Assembly: GCA_934597255.1 (NCBI GenBank)
Contig: CAKTQV010000014.1
Coordinates: 1-55,320 of the forward strand
DNA: 55,320 bases
Source: an uncultured Oscillospiraceae bacterium
GTDB taxonomy: Bacteria > Bacillota > Clostridia > Oscillospirales > Oscillospiraceae
Direction: 5' to 3'
The notes under the pieces are model-generated. The model was not told the DNA's origin. It saw only the letters and a list, made by a program, of their open reading frames with translations, and ran no database searches. Positions 44,502 through 52,544 of the stretch are shown here, piece by piece; the first letter of the stretch is position 1; every line of letters starts with the position of its first letter. Both the position numbers and the translations under genes were made by a program.

Positions 44502-44687
44502 TTACAGATGATCCTTCGCGTTGAAGGCGTCGGCCTTTTCCTGGCCGGCCTGGTTCATACCGCCGAAGGCGCCCGCGCCGATGGTGCTGCCGGCGCTGCG
44601 GACGTTGCCGCTCATGACCTGCTGCACCGCCTCGTCCTTGGATTTGATCGTTTCAACGCTGAATCCCATAACATTTTCCTTCTTCAT
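44502..44687 (-). CDS. Small protein of unknown function (61 residues)
   Basis: The product starts MKKENVMGFSVETIKSKDEA and has a Gly/Ser/Ala-rich centre (SAGSTIGAGAFGGMNQAG) and a charged tail (EKADAFNAKDHL). I do not recognise a family. It has good support as a gene: GGAGG eight bases before the ATG, a promoter with 17-base spacing at 44743-44771 and a strong terminator. The leader-plus-Gly-rich layout is reminiscent of peptide precursors, but it has no cysteines, and no modification or export gene adjoins it. Confidence 0.7.
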   Translation of the reverse strand: MKKENVMGFSVETIKSKDEAVQQVMSGNVRSAGSTIGAGAFGGMNQAGQEKADAFNAKDHL

Positions 44688-44742
44688 GGCAATAGCCTCC
44701 CTTTCCGTTCCGGCGCCCGCAGGCGCTCTTTTTTCTGTATTT

Positions 44743-44771
44743 ATCCTAGCACGCCTCTTGATTTCTGCCAA
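44743..44771 (-). promoter_or_regulatory. Promoter of the 61-residue protein gene
   Basis: On the minus strand TTGGCA (44766-44771), 17 bases, TAGGAT (44743-44748). A small GCGCC/GGCGC hairpin (44713-44726) lies in the leader. Confidence 0.65.
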
Positions 44772-44792
44772 GCGGGGCTTTATGATAGGGGT

Positions 44793-44807
44793 ATAAGAAT
44801 ATCTTAT
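44793..44807 (+). promoter_or_regulatory. LysR-type operator upstream of the second lysR
   Basis: ATAAG-AATAT-CTTAT is a 15-bp perfect palindrome of the T-N11-A type, 18 bases before the start codon of the LysR gene. It probably mediates autoregulation; it could also influence the divergent small gene. Confidence 0.65.
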
Positions 44808-44824
44808 AGTTAAAGGAGGCCGTT

Positions 44825-45673
44825 ATGGACGCAAAAAAACTGGACGCTCTGCTGGCCGCCGTGAAGGCCGGCAGTCTCAGCCGGGCGGCGGAGGCCCTCG
44901 GCTACACGCAGTCCGGCCTGGGCTATGCGATCGACAGCCTGGAGGCGGAGCTTGGATGCCGCCTGACCGTGCGCGATTACCGGGGCGTGCGCCTGACGGC
45001 CGAGGGCGAGCAGCTTCTGCCCTACATCCGGCGCGCGGCCGCCGCCGACCACGCGCTCGCGGCGCAGGCAAAGACCCTCGCCCAGAACGGGCTGCATATC
45101 CGCATCGGCGCCTTCGCCAGCATCGCCTACAGCTGGCTGCCGGGCATCATCGCCGGCTTCACGGCGCTCCACCCCGGCGTTTCGGCCGACATCCGCGTGC
45201 AGACGGACGAGCTGCGCCGCTGGCTCGACGACGGAAGCGTGGAGCTGGCGTTCGTGGACGCGACGACGGCGCGGGGCTTTGAATGGATCCCGCTGCGGCG
45301 CGAGCCTCTGCTGGCCGCCGTGCCGCGGGATTACCCCGTGCAGGACGGGCCCATCCGCGTGCAGCAGCTTCTGAAGGGGTCGTTCATCCGCTCGGCAGAC
45401 GAGGATCTCGACCGCATCCTGCCGGCGGAGCCGGAGCGCGATTACATCCGCATCGACTCCGTGGACGACGGCATCATCGCCTCGATGATCGGCCATGGGC
45501 TCGGCGTGAGCATACTGCCGGAGCTGAGCTTTCTGCGCTTTGCCGACGACATCCGCGCGCTGCCGCTCGATCCGCCGTGCTCCCGCGAGCTCGGCATCGC
45601 CGTGAAGAATATGCGCGCCGCCGCGCCCATGACGCGCCGCTTCATCGCCTACTGCAAAAAAGCCGAGTATTGA
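44825..45673 (+). CDS. LysR-family transcriptional regulator
   Basis: A 282-residue LysR protein: helix-turn-helix LSRAAEALGYTQSGLGYAID (about 18-37) and an effector domain that is slightly shorter than usual. AAAGGAGG lies just upstream of ATG 44825. It is divergent from the 61-residue protein gene and convergent with the double-NTF2 gene, so its target is not certain; the divergent small gene is the simplest candidate. Confidence 0.9.
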   Translation: MDAKKLDALLAAVKAGSLSRAAEALGYTQSGLGYAIDSLEAELGCRLTVRDYRGVRLTAEGEQLLPYIRRAAAADHALAAQAKTLAQNGLHIRIGAFASIAYSWLPGIIAGFTALHPGVSADIRVQTDELRRWLDDGSVELAFVDATTARGFEWIPLRREPLLAAVPRDYPVQDGPIRVQQLLKGSFIRSADEDLDRILPAEPERDYIRIDSVDDGIIASMIGHGLGVSILPELSFLRFADDIRALPLDPPCSRELGIAVKNMRAAAPMTRRFIAYCKKAEY

Positions 45674-45682
45674 TATATATGC

Positions 45683-45714
45683 AAAGAGACAGGCCGTTTC
45701 CGGCCTGTCTCTTT
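45683..45714. terminator. Bidirectional terminator
   Basis: A perfect 14-bp stem AAAGAGACAGGCCG with its complement and a TTTC loop separates the convergent LysR and double-NTF2 genes. GGTTTTATT follows on the plus strand. Confidence 0.85.
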
Positions 45715-45732
45715 GGTTTTATTCATGCTTTT

Positions 45733-46992
45733 TCAATGAAAATCCGGGACCTCATACCCACCCTCGATCAGCTCGTTCAGGGGCGAGTTGAACTCGACGT
45801 ACTGGCTTATCCGTCCGTCCGTGAGAACGAACTTGTGGACATAGTGGTCGCTGTGGCCATTGCCGCCGCCGTCGCACTCCACGAGAAACACATTCGGGTC
45901 GTCGGACTGATAAACGCGGTAATCGCTCCAGCTCCAGTCGGAATAGGTCTGCGCGTTCGAGGCGTCGAGCGCCTTCTGCATCGTCAGATCGGTGCACATG
46001 ACGGGATCGAACGGGTTGGTCGTGCCGCCGAAATCGTAGGCCACGCCCGTGGAGAACTCGTCGGCATACAGAAGATAGAGATACGGACTGAGATTGACCA
46101 TAAAGCGGCAGACCGTTTCGTAATTCTTCTCGCGCAGCGCCAGAGCCTCATCCGGGAACAGACGGACGCCGTCCATGCCCTCCGGCACCTCAAAGCCGTC
46201 CCACCAGGCCTGCTCCTCCGCCGTGAGCGCTTCGCCCGACGCTTCGCCGGAGGGCTCTCCGGACGCTTCGCCCGACGCCTCGCCGGAGGGTTCTCCGCTG
46301 GCTTCGCCGGAAGGCTTTCCGTGCGGTTCGGCCGAGGCTTCGCCGCTGGTCTCCCCGCTGGCCTCGCCGGAGCCGCCGGACGGCATGACGCCGGGGCCGG
46401 GCACGTCTACGCCCATCTCCAGAAGCTCCTGGATGGGATTATTGTATTCGATGTATTCCGCGATCTTCCCGTCGTTGAGCGTGAAGCGGTGCAGATAATG
46501 GTCGGTGTGCGTGCGCACGGGCTGGCCGTCCTCATACAGCGTGCCGCTGCCGTCGCATTCGATCAGGAACACGTTCGGGTCCTCGGACTGGTACACCTCG
46601 ATGCTGCTCCAGGTCCAGTCGGGATAGCTCTCGGCGTTCGAGGCGTCGAGCATGAGCTGGAAGGCAAGGTTCGAGTTGCGCATGGCGTCCTCCGTCCGGG
46701 AGAAATCGTAGGCCACGCCGGTCACGACGCCGTCGTCATACAGCATGAACAGGTACGGGCTCAGCCCCTGCATGAAGCGGCAGACCGTTTCGTAATTCTT
46801 CTCGCGCAGCGCCAGATCCTCATCCGGGTAAAGCGTCACATCCTCCATACCCTCCGGCACCTCAAAGGCGTCCCACCACGCCTGCGCCTCCGCCGTCACG
46901 ACGGGCGCGGTCTCCCCGCTCGCCGCCAGCGCGCCGCCGCCGAGGGACAGCGCCAGCACCAGCGCCGTCAGCATTGCAATCCATTTTTTCAT
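45733..46992 (-). CDS. Secreted protein with two tandem NTF2/SnoaL-like domains
   Basis: A 419-residue protein with a Sec signal peptide (to about residue 24). Two homologous domains, about 35-200 and 258-419, share WWDAFEVPEGM/WWDGFEVPEGM, ALREKNYETVCRFM, SPYLFMLY/SPYLYLLY and DPNVFLIECDG. Each resembles a SnoaL/PhzA-type NTF2-like fold. They are joined by a Ser/Gly/Glu/Ala/Pro linker (206-255) of SGEASGEP repeats. Each domain ends with an equivalent strand (IAEYIEYNNPIQELL and ISQYVEFNSPLNELI). Function outside the cell is unknown; ligand binding is as likely as catalysis. It has its own promoter and terminator. Confidence 0.8.
   Translation of the reverse strand: MKKWIAMLTALVLALSLGGGALAASGETAPVVTAEAQAWWDAFEVPEGMEDVTLYPDEDLALREKNYETVCRFMQGLSPYLFMLYDDGVVTGVAYDFSRTEDAMRNSNLAFQLMLDASNAESYPDWTWSSIEVYQSEDPNVFLIECDGSGTLYEDGQPVRTHTDHYLHRFTLNDGKIAEYIEYNNPIQELLEMGVDVPGPGVMPSGGSGEASGETSGEASAEPHGKPSGEASGEPSGEASGEASGEPSGEASGEALTAEEQAWWDGFEVPEGMDGVRLFPDEALALREKNYETVCRFMVNLSPYLYLLYADEFSTGVAYDFGGTTNPFDPVMCTDLTMQKALDASNAQTYSDWSWSDYRVYQSDDPNVFLVECDGGGNGHSDHYVHKFVLTDGRISQYVEFNSPLNELIEGGYEVPDFH
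46228..46377 (-). repeat. Repetitive linker inside the double-NTF2 gene
   Basis: About 50 codons made of SGEA, SGEP and SGET units. The DNA repeats imperfectly in units of 12-24 bases, so slippage could change the linker length between strains. Confidence 0.85.
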
Positions 46993-47038
46993 AGCAAGCT
47001 CTCCTGATACAAAAAATTTCTGCCGGGAAATCGTTTAT

Positions 47039-47067
47039 ATTATAACACAGCGCGCTTCGGATGAGAA
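47039..47067 (-). promoter_or_regulatory. Promoter of the double-NTF2 gene
   Basis: On the minus strand TATAAT (47039-47044) with a weaker -35 TTCTCA (47062-47067) 17 bases upstream; CAGGAGAG precedes the start codon. Confidence 0.55.
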
Positions 47068-47100
47068 CCGCAATATTCCTCTTTATTTCCAAAAAGAAAA

Positions 47101-47128
47101 GCGTCCGTTCCCATCCGGGAACGGACGC
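47101..47128 (-). terminator. Terminator of the cysK-rrf2 operon
   Basis: GCGTCCGTTCCC and its complement form a perfect 12-bp stem with a four-base loop; on the minus strand TTTTCTTTTT follows. It lies just after the Rrf2 stop at 47136. Confidence 0.9.
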
Positions 47129-47135
47129 CGCCGCT

Positions 47136-47561
47136 TCAGATCACATAATCCCCGCCGTCCGGCCGCGCAAGCAGCTCCGCCAGCGAGATGGAGTCAAAAT
47201 AGTCGTTCGTCATCCGATAAAACCGCTCCCACACCGGCAGCGTCTGGCACGAGGCCGCGCGGGGACACGGCGGCGCGCCGGGCGCCAGACAGGACACCGG
47301 CGCAAGATCGCCCTCCGTGATGCGCAGGATCTCGCCCAGATGATAGGCCTCCGGCGGACGGCACAGCCGGTAGCCGCCGCCCTTTCCGGCCACGCCCTGC
47401 ACCAGATGCGCCTGCGTCAGCAGCGGCATGATGCGCTCGATGTACTTCAGCGATATCTCCTGCCGCCGGGCCACCTCCTTCATGGGAACATAGCCGCCGG
47501 CGCTGTGCTCGGCCAGGTCGATCATAACGCGGATCGCGTAGCGCCCTCTGGTTGAGATCAT
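47136..47561 (-). CDS. Rrf2-family regulator, IscR-like
   Basis: A 141-residue Rrf2 protein with RGRYAIRVMIDLAEH at the start, a winged helix (VPMKEVARRQEISLKYIERI, then GKGGGYRLCRPP) and three cysteines at 91, 99 and 105, close to the IscR cluster ligands at 92, 98 and 104. This supports a [2Fe-2S]-sensing IscR type rather than the cluster-free cysteine regulator CymR. It is the last gene of an operon for cysteine and sulfur transfer. A palindrome with the IscR-like core ACTAATTTAGT overlaps the operon's transcription start. Confidence 0.88.
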   Translation of the reverse strand: MISTRGRYAIRVMIDLAEHSAGGYVPMKEVARRQEISLKYIERIMPLLTQAHLVQGVAGKGGGYRLCRPPEAYHLGEILRITEGDLAPVSCLAPGAPPCPRAASCQTLPVWERFYRMTNDYFDSISLAELLARPDGGDYVI

Positions 47562-47597
47562 GTTCTTCCTCCGCCTTTCTTTCTTTGTTGTAATTCG

Positions 47598-48683
47598 TCA
47601 GCACGCCGGCTCCGCCGCGCGTATCACGCCGCCGCCGAGCACCGTTTCCCCCCGGTACAGCACCAGCGCCTGCCCGGGCGTTACGGCCCGCTGCGGCTCG
47701 TCAAATTCCACGCGGACGCGCCCGTCCGCTCCGGTCCATACCTCCGCCGGCGCCCCGCCGTGCCCGGCGCGCAGTTTGGCCTCGGCCCGCAGCCGCGCAG
47801 GCGGCTTCTCAAAGGCGATCCAGTTAAAGCCTTCCGCCTCCGCCCGCCGCGTATACAGCCCTTCCTCCCCGCACAAAACCACGCGGTTTTCCGCCGCGTC
47901 GATCCGCTGAACATACAGCGGCCGTCCGGCGCTGACGCCCAGCCCCCGCCGCTGGCCAACCGTGTAGCGTATCACGCCCCGGTGGCGGCCGAGCACGCGT
48001 CCCTGCGCGTCCACGAAATCGCCGGCGGGACTTTTCCGCCCTGTGCAGCGCTCGATAAAGCCGGCATAGTCGCCGTCCGGCACGAAGCACAGATCCTGAC
48101 TGTCCGGCCGCCCGGCGTTGTAAAAGCCCTGTTCGGCCGCGATGCGCCGCGTCTGCTCCTTACACAGACCGCCGAGCGGAAAGCGCGTACGCGCCAGCTG
48201 CTCCTGCGTCATGGTGCACAGAAAATAGCTCTGGTCGCGGCGCGGGTCGGCCGCCTTTTTCAGCAGCCATCGTCCGTCCTCCCGCTCGATGCGGGCGTAA
48301 TGCCCCGTGGCCACGAGCCCGCAGCCCAGCAGCCGCGCGCGTTCATACAGGCGGTCGAATTTCAGATACCGGTTGCAGTCGATGCACGGCTCCGGCGTCT
48401 CGCCGTGCTCGTAGGCGTATACGAAGCAGTCGATGACCTCCTTCTGAAACGCGGGACGCATATTGAACACATAATAGGGTATCCCCAGCCGGCAGGCCAC
48501 GCTGCGGGCGTCCTCCACCGCGTCGAGCGAGCAGCAGGCCCGTTCCCGTCCGCTCCCGGTATCCTCGCTGCGCACGAGCGCCATCGTCGCGCCCACGCAG
48601 TCATAGCCGCTCTCCTTCATCAGATAGGCCGCGACGCTCGAATCCACGCCGCCGCTCATGGCGATCAGCACCCGCTCCGTCAC
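47598..48683 (-). CDS. mnmA: tRNA-specific 2-thiouridylase
   Basis: A 361-residue MnmA, which adds sulfur to U34 of tRNA Lys/Glu/Gln. P-loop SGGVDSS (residues 10-16), catalytic Cys100 in CIDCN, GHYARIE, and the second catalytic Cys in DSQDLCFVPDGDY are all present; the C-terminal beta-barrel ends with VLYRGETVLGGGVI. Start GTG 48683 has GGGAGG upstream and overlaps the desulfurase stop (GTGA). The upstream desulfurase supplies the persulfide sulfur. Confidence 0.95.
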   Translation of the reverse strand: MTERVLIAMSGGVDSSVAAYLMKESGYDCVGATMALVRSEDTGSGRERACCSLDAVEDARSVACRLGIPYYVFNMRPAFQKEVIDCFVYAYEHGETPEPCIDCNRYLKFDRLYERARLLGCGLVATGHYARIEREDGRWLLKKAADPRRDQSYFLCTMTQEQLARTRFPLGGLCKEQTRRIAAEQGFYNAGRPDSQDLCFVPDGDYAGFIERCTGRKSPAGDFVDAQGRVLGRHRGVIRYTVGQRRGLGVSAGRPLYVQRIDAAENRVVLCGEEGLYTRRAEAEGFNWIAFEKPPARLRAEAKLRAGHGGAPAEVWTGADGRVRVEFDEPQRAVTPGQALVLYRGETVLGGGVIRAAEPAC

Positions 48684-49837
48684 GGCCGCGCCTCCCGGCG
48701 TCCGTCCCGCAGACGGGCCACGGCGCACTCCACCGCCGCAGCGATGTACTCCGTCTCCTCCCGTGTGTTCCACGCGCACAGGCTCAGCCGCAGCGCCGTG
48801 CGAGCCTGCTCCGGCGTCCGTCCGATCGCCCGCAGGACATGGCTCGGTTCGATCGCCCCCGACGAACAGGCGCTGCCGCTGCCGGCGCACACGCCCTGCC
48901 TATCGAGCACAATGAGAAGGCTCTCTCCGTCCGCCCCGTCGAAGCAGAAATTCACGTTTCCGGCCAATCGGCCCGTCCGGCTGCCGTTGAGCCGGCTGCC
49001 GGGCAGGGCGGAAAGCCGGTCGATCAGCTCCTCGCGCAGAGCCGTCAGCCGGGCCGTGTTCTCCTCCATGCCGAGACAGGCCTCCTCCAGCGCGGCCGCC
49101 ATGCCCGCGATGGCCGGAAGGTTTTCCGTCCCGGCGCGGCGGCCCCGCTCCTGCCCGCCGCCGCGTATCCAGCTCACAAGCGGGACGCCGCGCCGCGCGT
49201 AAAGCGCCCCCACGCCCTTCGGCCCGTGAAATTTGTGCGCCGAGAGGCTGAGCAGATCGATATTCTGGGCGTGAACGTCGATGGGAAGCTGACCGGCCGC
49301 CTGTACGGCGTCGGTATGAAACGGCACGCCGCGTTCCCGGCACAGCGCCCCGATCGCCGGGACGGGCTGGATCGTGCCGATCTCGTTGTTGGCATACATA
49401 ACGCTGACAAGGCAGGTGTCCCCGCGCAGCGCGTCGGATACCTGCCGCTCCGTCACAAAGCCGTCCCCGTTCACCGGCAGAAGCTCGATCTCAAAGCCGC
49501 GCTCCCGGAGCGCCTCCAGCGGACGCCGCACCGCCGGGTGCTCGATGGCCGTGGAAAGAATATGCCGCTTTCCCGCCTGCGCGCCCGCCTCGGCCGCCGA
49601 AAACAGCGCCCAGTTGTCCGCCTCGCTGCCGCCGGAGCAGAAGTATATCTCCCCCGGCTGCGCGCCGAGGCAGCGGGCCACGCGCTCGCGGGCCTGCTGC
49701 AGCGCGGCCGCCGCCCGGCGGCCCATACGGTGCGGACTGGAGGGATTTCCGTAATCCCGGTCGAAAAGGGGCAGCATGGCCTCGATGGCCGTCCGGCTCA
49801 TCGCCGTCGTCGCGGCGTTGTCCGCGTAGACGTTCAC
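48680..49837 (-). CDS. Cysteine desulfurase (NifS/IscS-like)
   Basis: A 385-residue class V aminotransferase-fold PLP enzyme: YADNAATT at the start, NPSSPHRMGRRA, PLP-binding Lys202 in SLSAHKFHGPKG, and the active-site Cys in GSGSACSSG. It converts cysteine to alanine and a protein persulfide for tRNA thiolation (next gene) and Fe-S clusters. Start GTG 49837 follows GGAGG and overlaps the MOSC gene stop by four bases. Confidence 0.94.
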   Translation of the reverse strand: MNVYADNAATTAMSRTAIEAMLPLFDRDYGNPSSPHRMGRRAAAALQQARERVARCLGAQPGEIYFCSGGSEADNWALFSAAEAGAQAGKRHILSTAIEHPAVRRPLEALRERGFEIELLPVNGDGFVTERQVSDALRGDTCLVSVMYANNEIGTIQPVPAIGALCRERGVPFHTDAVQAAGQLPIDVHAQNIDLLSLSAHKFHGPKGVGALYARRGVPLVSWIRGGGQERGRRAGTENLPAIAGMAAALEEACLGMEENTARLTALREELIDRLSALPGSRLNGSRTGRLAGNVNFCFDGADGESLLIVLDRQGVCAGSGSACSSGAIEPSHVLRAIGRTPEQARTALRLSLCAWNTREETEYIAAAVECAVARLRDGRREARP

Positions 49838-50292
49838 ACCGCGTCCTCCCCGCTCTCCGGCTTCACGAGCGCCACCGCATCTCCCTTTTTCACCGCGCCC
49901 GAGCGCAGCACGCGCACGAACACGCCCTCGCGCGGCATCACGCAGTCGCCCGCCGCGCGGCGGATGGCGCAGTCGTTGTGGCACTGCTTGCCGATCTGCG
50001 TGACCTCGCACAGCGCCCCGCCGACGGTAAGGCGCGTGCCCACCGGCAGCGTCCACACGTCCAGCCCGTCGACCAGAATGTTTTCGGCGAACGCCCCCGG
50101 CACGAGCGGAAAATCCACGCGCTCCTGGAGCCGCTCCACGCTCGATGCGCTCAGCAGACTGACCTGCCGGTGCCACGGACCGGCGTGCGCGTCGCCCTCA
50201 ACGCCGTGCTCCCGGCGCAGATACGCCTCGCTCACTTCCCGCTTCTGTACGCCGCGCACCTCGCTGACGCATATGGCCCGAACCGTCGCCAT
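49834..50292 (-). CDS. MOSC domain protein
   Basis: A 152-residue MOSC (Moco sulfurase C-terminal) beta-barrel protein: YLRREHGVEGDAHAGPWHRQVSLLS, PGAFAENILVDGLDV, and the conserved Cys in IGKQCHNDCAI, which is thought to carry sulfur or bind a cofactor. ATG 50292 has GGAGG eight bases upstream (an ATG at 50307 lies in that site). Its place next to a cysteine desulfurase suggests handling of persulfide sulfur. Confidence 0.88.
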   Translation of the reverse strand: MATVRAICVSEVRGVQKREVSEAYLRREHGVEGDAHAGPWHRQVSLLSASSVERLQERVDFPLVPGAFAENILVDGLDVWTLPVGTRLTVGGALCEVTQIGKQCHNDCAIRRAAGDCVMPREGVFVRVLRSGAVKKGDAVALVKPESGEDAV

Positions 50293-50363
50293 TCCATTTT
50301 CCTCCATCTACCGCGAAGGCGGCCGGAAACGGCCGCCCGCGCTTGCTTTTTTGTTTTTTACTT

Positions 50364-51296
50364 TCAGTCGGCGTACATCGGCGTGGAAAGATAGCGGTCG
50401 CCGGTGTCCGGCAGCAGCACCACGATGGTCTTTCCCTCGTTTTCCGGTTTCTTGGCCAGTTCGATGGCCGCCCACACGGCCGCGCCCGACGAAATGCCGA
50501 CCAGCACGCCCTCCCGGCGGCCGATCTGCCGGCCGACGGCAAAGGCGTCCTCATCCTTCACGGGGATGATCTCGTCGTAGACCGACGTGTCGAGCACATC
50601 GGGCACGAAGCCCGCGCCGATGCCCTGGATCTTGTGCGAGCCGGCCACGCCCGTGGACAGGACGGCCGATCCCGCCGGCTCGACCGCCACGACGCGGACG
50701 GCCGGGTTTTTGCTCTTGAGATACTGTCCCACGCCGGTCACCGTTCCGCCGGTCCCGACGCCGGCCACAAAGATATCCACCGCGCCGTCGGTGTCCTCCC
50801 AGATCTCCGGCCCGGTCGTCTCAAGATGCGCCTTCGGGTTCGCGGGGTTGACAAACTGGCCGGCCACGAAGCCGCCGGGGATCTCCCGGGCCAGCTCCTC
50901 CGCCTTGGCGATGGCGCCCTTCATGCCCTTGGCCCCCTCCGTGAGCACAAGCTCCGCGCCGTAGGCCTTCATGAGCTGGCGGCGCTCCACGGACATGGTC
51001 TCCGGCATGACGATGATGATGCGGTAGCCGCGCGCGGCTGCCACGGAGGCAAGGCCGATGCCGGTGTTGCCGGAGGTCGGCTCAATGATGACGGAGCCGG
51101 GGCCCAGCACGCCGCGGGCCTCCGCGTCGTCGATCATGGCCTTGGCCACGCGGTCCTTGACCGAGCCGGCGGGGTTGAAGTATTCCAGCTTGGCGACGAG
51201 CTTCGCCTTCAGATCGTATTCCTTCTCCAGATTCCGCAGCTCCAGCAGCGGGGTTTTTCCGATCAGCTGATCGGCGGATGTATAAACAGCAGACAT
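50364..51296 (-). CDS. cysK: Cysteine synthase A
   Basis: A 310-residue O-acetylserine sulfhydrylase: PLP Lys47 in GSVKDRVAKAMI, substrate loop PTSGNTGIGLA, and GTGGTVTGVGQYLK. It makes cysteine from O-acetylserine and sulfide. ATG 51296 follows AAGGAG. It is the first gene of a minus-strand operon with MOSC, desulfurase, mnmA and rrf2. A stable hairpin (50318-50337) without a T-run on this strand separates it from the MOSC gene. Confidence 0.96.
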   Translation of the reverse strand: MSAVYTSADQLIGKTPLLELRNLEKEYDLKAKLVAKLEYFNPAGSVKDRVAKAMIDDAEARGVLGPGSVIIEPTSGNTGIGLASVAAARGYRIIIVMPETMSVERRQLMKAYGAELVLTEGAKGMKGAIAKAEELAREIPGGFVAGQFVNPANPKAHLETTGPEIWEDTDGAVDIFVAGVGTGGTVTGVGQYLKSKNPAVRVVAVEPAGSAVLSTGVAGSHKIQGIGAGFVPDVLDTSVYDEIIPVKDEDAFAVGRQIGRREGVLVGISSGAAVWAAIELAKKPENEGKTIVVLLPDTGDRYLSTPMYAD

Positions 51297-51417
51297 GATA
51301 CGCTTCTCCTTCAATTAAATAATTTAAAAAATTTCCATTCGGATCGCCTTTTCCGATGGTTTCCTTCAGACGGCCTGCGCCCGACATCGAAGCTGCACCA
51401 TACCGCGCCCTTCCTTT

Positions 51418-51474
51418 CAACCAACTAATTTAGTAGGTTGGTTGCATTATAACGCCGTGTACCGGTTTTGTCAA
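51418..51474 (-). promoter_or_regulatory. Promoter and IscR-like operator of the cysK operon
   Basis: Minus-strand TTGACA (51469-51474), 17 bases, TATAAT (51446-51451), both perfect. Just downstream, 51418-51440 is a 23-bp palindrome with one mismatched pair, centred on T51429; its core ACTAATTTAGT (51424-51434) fits the ACTRWWWYAGT centre of IscR type 1 sites. It covers the expected transcription start, so the local Rrf2 protein probably represses from here. Confidence 0.85.
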
Positions 51475-51577
51475 CCACCCTTGGAACTTTTTTCTCGTCT
51501 TCCCGGCCCGGCCCCTCCGCTTTGCTTCCTGCGCCGGTCATTTCGTTATAAAATACAAAATCACGTAGTTTTTCGCC

Positions 51578-51606
51578 TTGGAAAGCGCGCGCGGTTTTGC
51601 TATAAT
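51578..51606 (+). promoter_or_regulatory. Promoter of the corrinoid methyl-transfer operon
   Basis: TTGGAA (51578-51583), 17 bases, TATAAT (51601-51606). The start codon follows about 40 bases later with AGGAGGG upstream. The divergent cysK promoter lies 105 bases away. Confidence 0.8.
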
Positions 51607-51647
51607 ACAAATTAAGTGAAAAAAATGCGCCGCAGGAGGGACAAGCC

Positions 51648-52523
51648 ATGACCGAAAAGGAAAACGCGCTGCACTTTCTCCGTCACGAAGCCTATGACCA
51701 CAAGCCCGATCCCGTGCAGCTGTGCCTGATGGGAAGCTCCGATCTTGTCACGACGCTGGACATCCCCGTGTGCGAGCGGCCCATGTTCGGTTCGGGCTAC
51801 GATGTGTTCGGCGTCCACTGGAGCGCGACCGACGGCTTCAGCCATTACACCGTCGGCCAGAAGCCGGTCTACGACGACATCGAGGACTGGCGCTCGCAGG
51901 TCCGCTTCCCCAACATCGAAAAATTCGACTGGGACTCGCTGCGCGCCGACGCGGCGGCCGTGGACCGCAGCCGGCGCATCGTCAACGTCGTCTTGTACAC
52001 CGGGCCGTTCGAGCGCGCGACCGAGCTGACCAGCTTTGAGGACTGTCTCGTCAATCTCATCACCGACCCGGAGGATTTCTCCGATCTGCTCGGCGCCATC
52101 GCCGACTACAAGATCGCGCTGATCGAAAAAATAGGCGAATGCGCCCGGCCGGACGTCTATCTTTTCCACGACGACTGGGGCACGGCGCGCAGCACCTTCA
52201 TGAACCCGGAGCTGTGGCGGCAGGTCGTCAAGCCCCACATCCGGCGCATTTACGACGCCATCCACGCCCAGGGCGCCATCGCGGCGCAGCACTCCTGCGG
52301 TGCCATCGCCCCGCTCGTCGGCGACATGGTGGAGATGGGCGCGGACGCCTGGGACGGGCAGGAGGAATGCAACGATTTCCCCGCGCTCCGCCGTCAGTAC
52401 GGCGACCGTCTCGTATTTCTGGAAAAACCCGCGCCGTCCTCCGATCCAAACGCGGCGCTGCCGCCCCTTCCAAGCCCGAAATACGGCGCCTACGAACAGT
52501 ACCCCGCCTTTTTGTTTGAATAA
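51648..52523 (+). CDS. URO-D-family corrinoid methyltransferase
   Basis: A 291-residue member of the uroporphyrinogen decarboxylase superfamily, shorter than true HemE. The zinc-type motif HSCG (His215, Cys217) and the FHDDWGTARSTFMNPELW segment are those of methyltransferases that move a methyl group to a corrinoid protein (MtaA/CmuA and O-demethylase-like enzymes). The adjacent corrinoid protein and RACo-like activator support a methyltransferase role. Likely methyl donors are methoxylated aromatics or other methylated compounds; the sequence does not choose between them. Confidence 0.85.
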   Translation: MTEKENALHFLRHEAYDHKPDPVQLCLMGSSDLVTTLDIPVCERPMFGSGYDVFGVHWSATDGFSHYTVGQKPVYDDIEDWRSQVRFPNIEKFDWDSLRADAAAVDRSRRIVNVVLYTGPFERATELTSFEDCLVNLITDPEDFSDLLGAIADYKIALIEKIGECARPDVYLFHDDWGTARSTFMNPELWRQVVKPHIRRIYDAIHAQGAIAAQHSCGAIAPLVGDMVEMGADAWDGQEECNDFPALRRQYGDRLVFLEKPAPSSDPNAALPPLPSPKYGAYEQYPAFLFE

Positions 52524-52544
52524 ACCCTTTCACAGGAGGACGAT

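Noticed and set aside
44502..44687. Calling the 61-residue protein a RiPP precursor
   Set aside because: No maturation, protease or export gene adjoins it, and it has no cysteines; the Gly-rich composition alone is not enough.
46228..46377. CRISPR-like short repeats
   Set aside because: The repeats are in frame with the coding sequence, have no spacers of constant length and encode the SGEA/SGEP linker.
50318..50337. Strong hairpin between cysK and the MOSC gene as an operon terminator
   Set aside because: On the minus strand no T-run follows; the T-rich tract is on the plus-strand side, where no gene ends.
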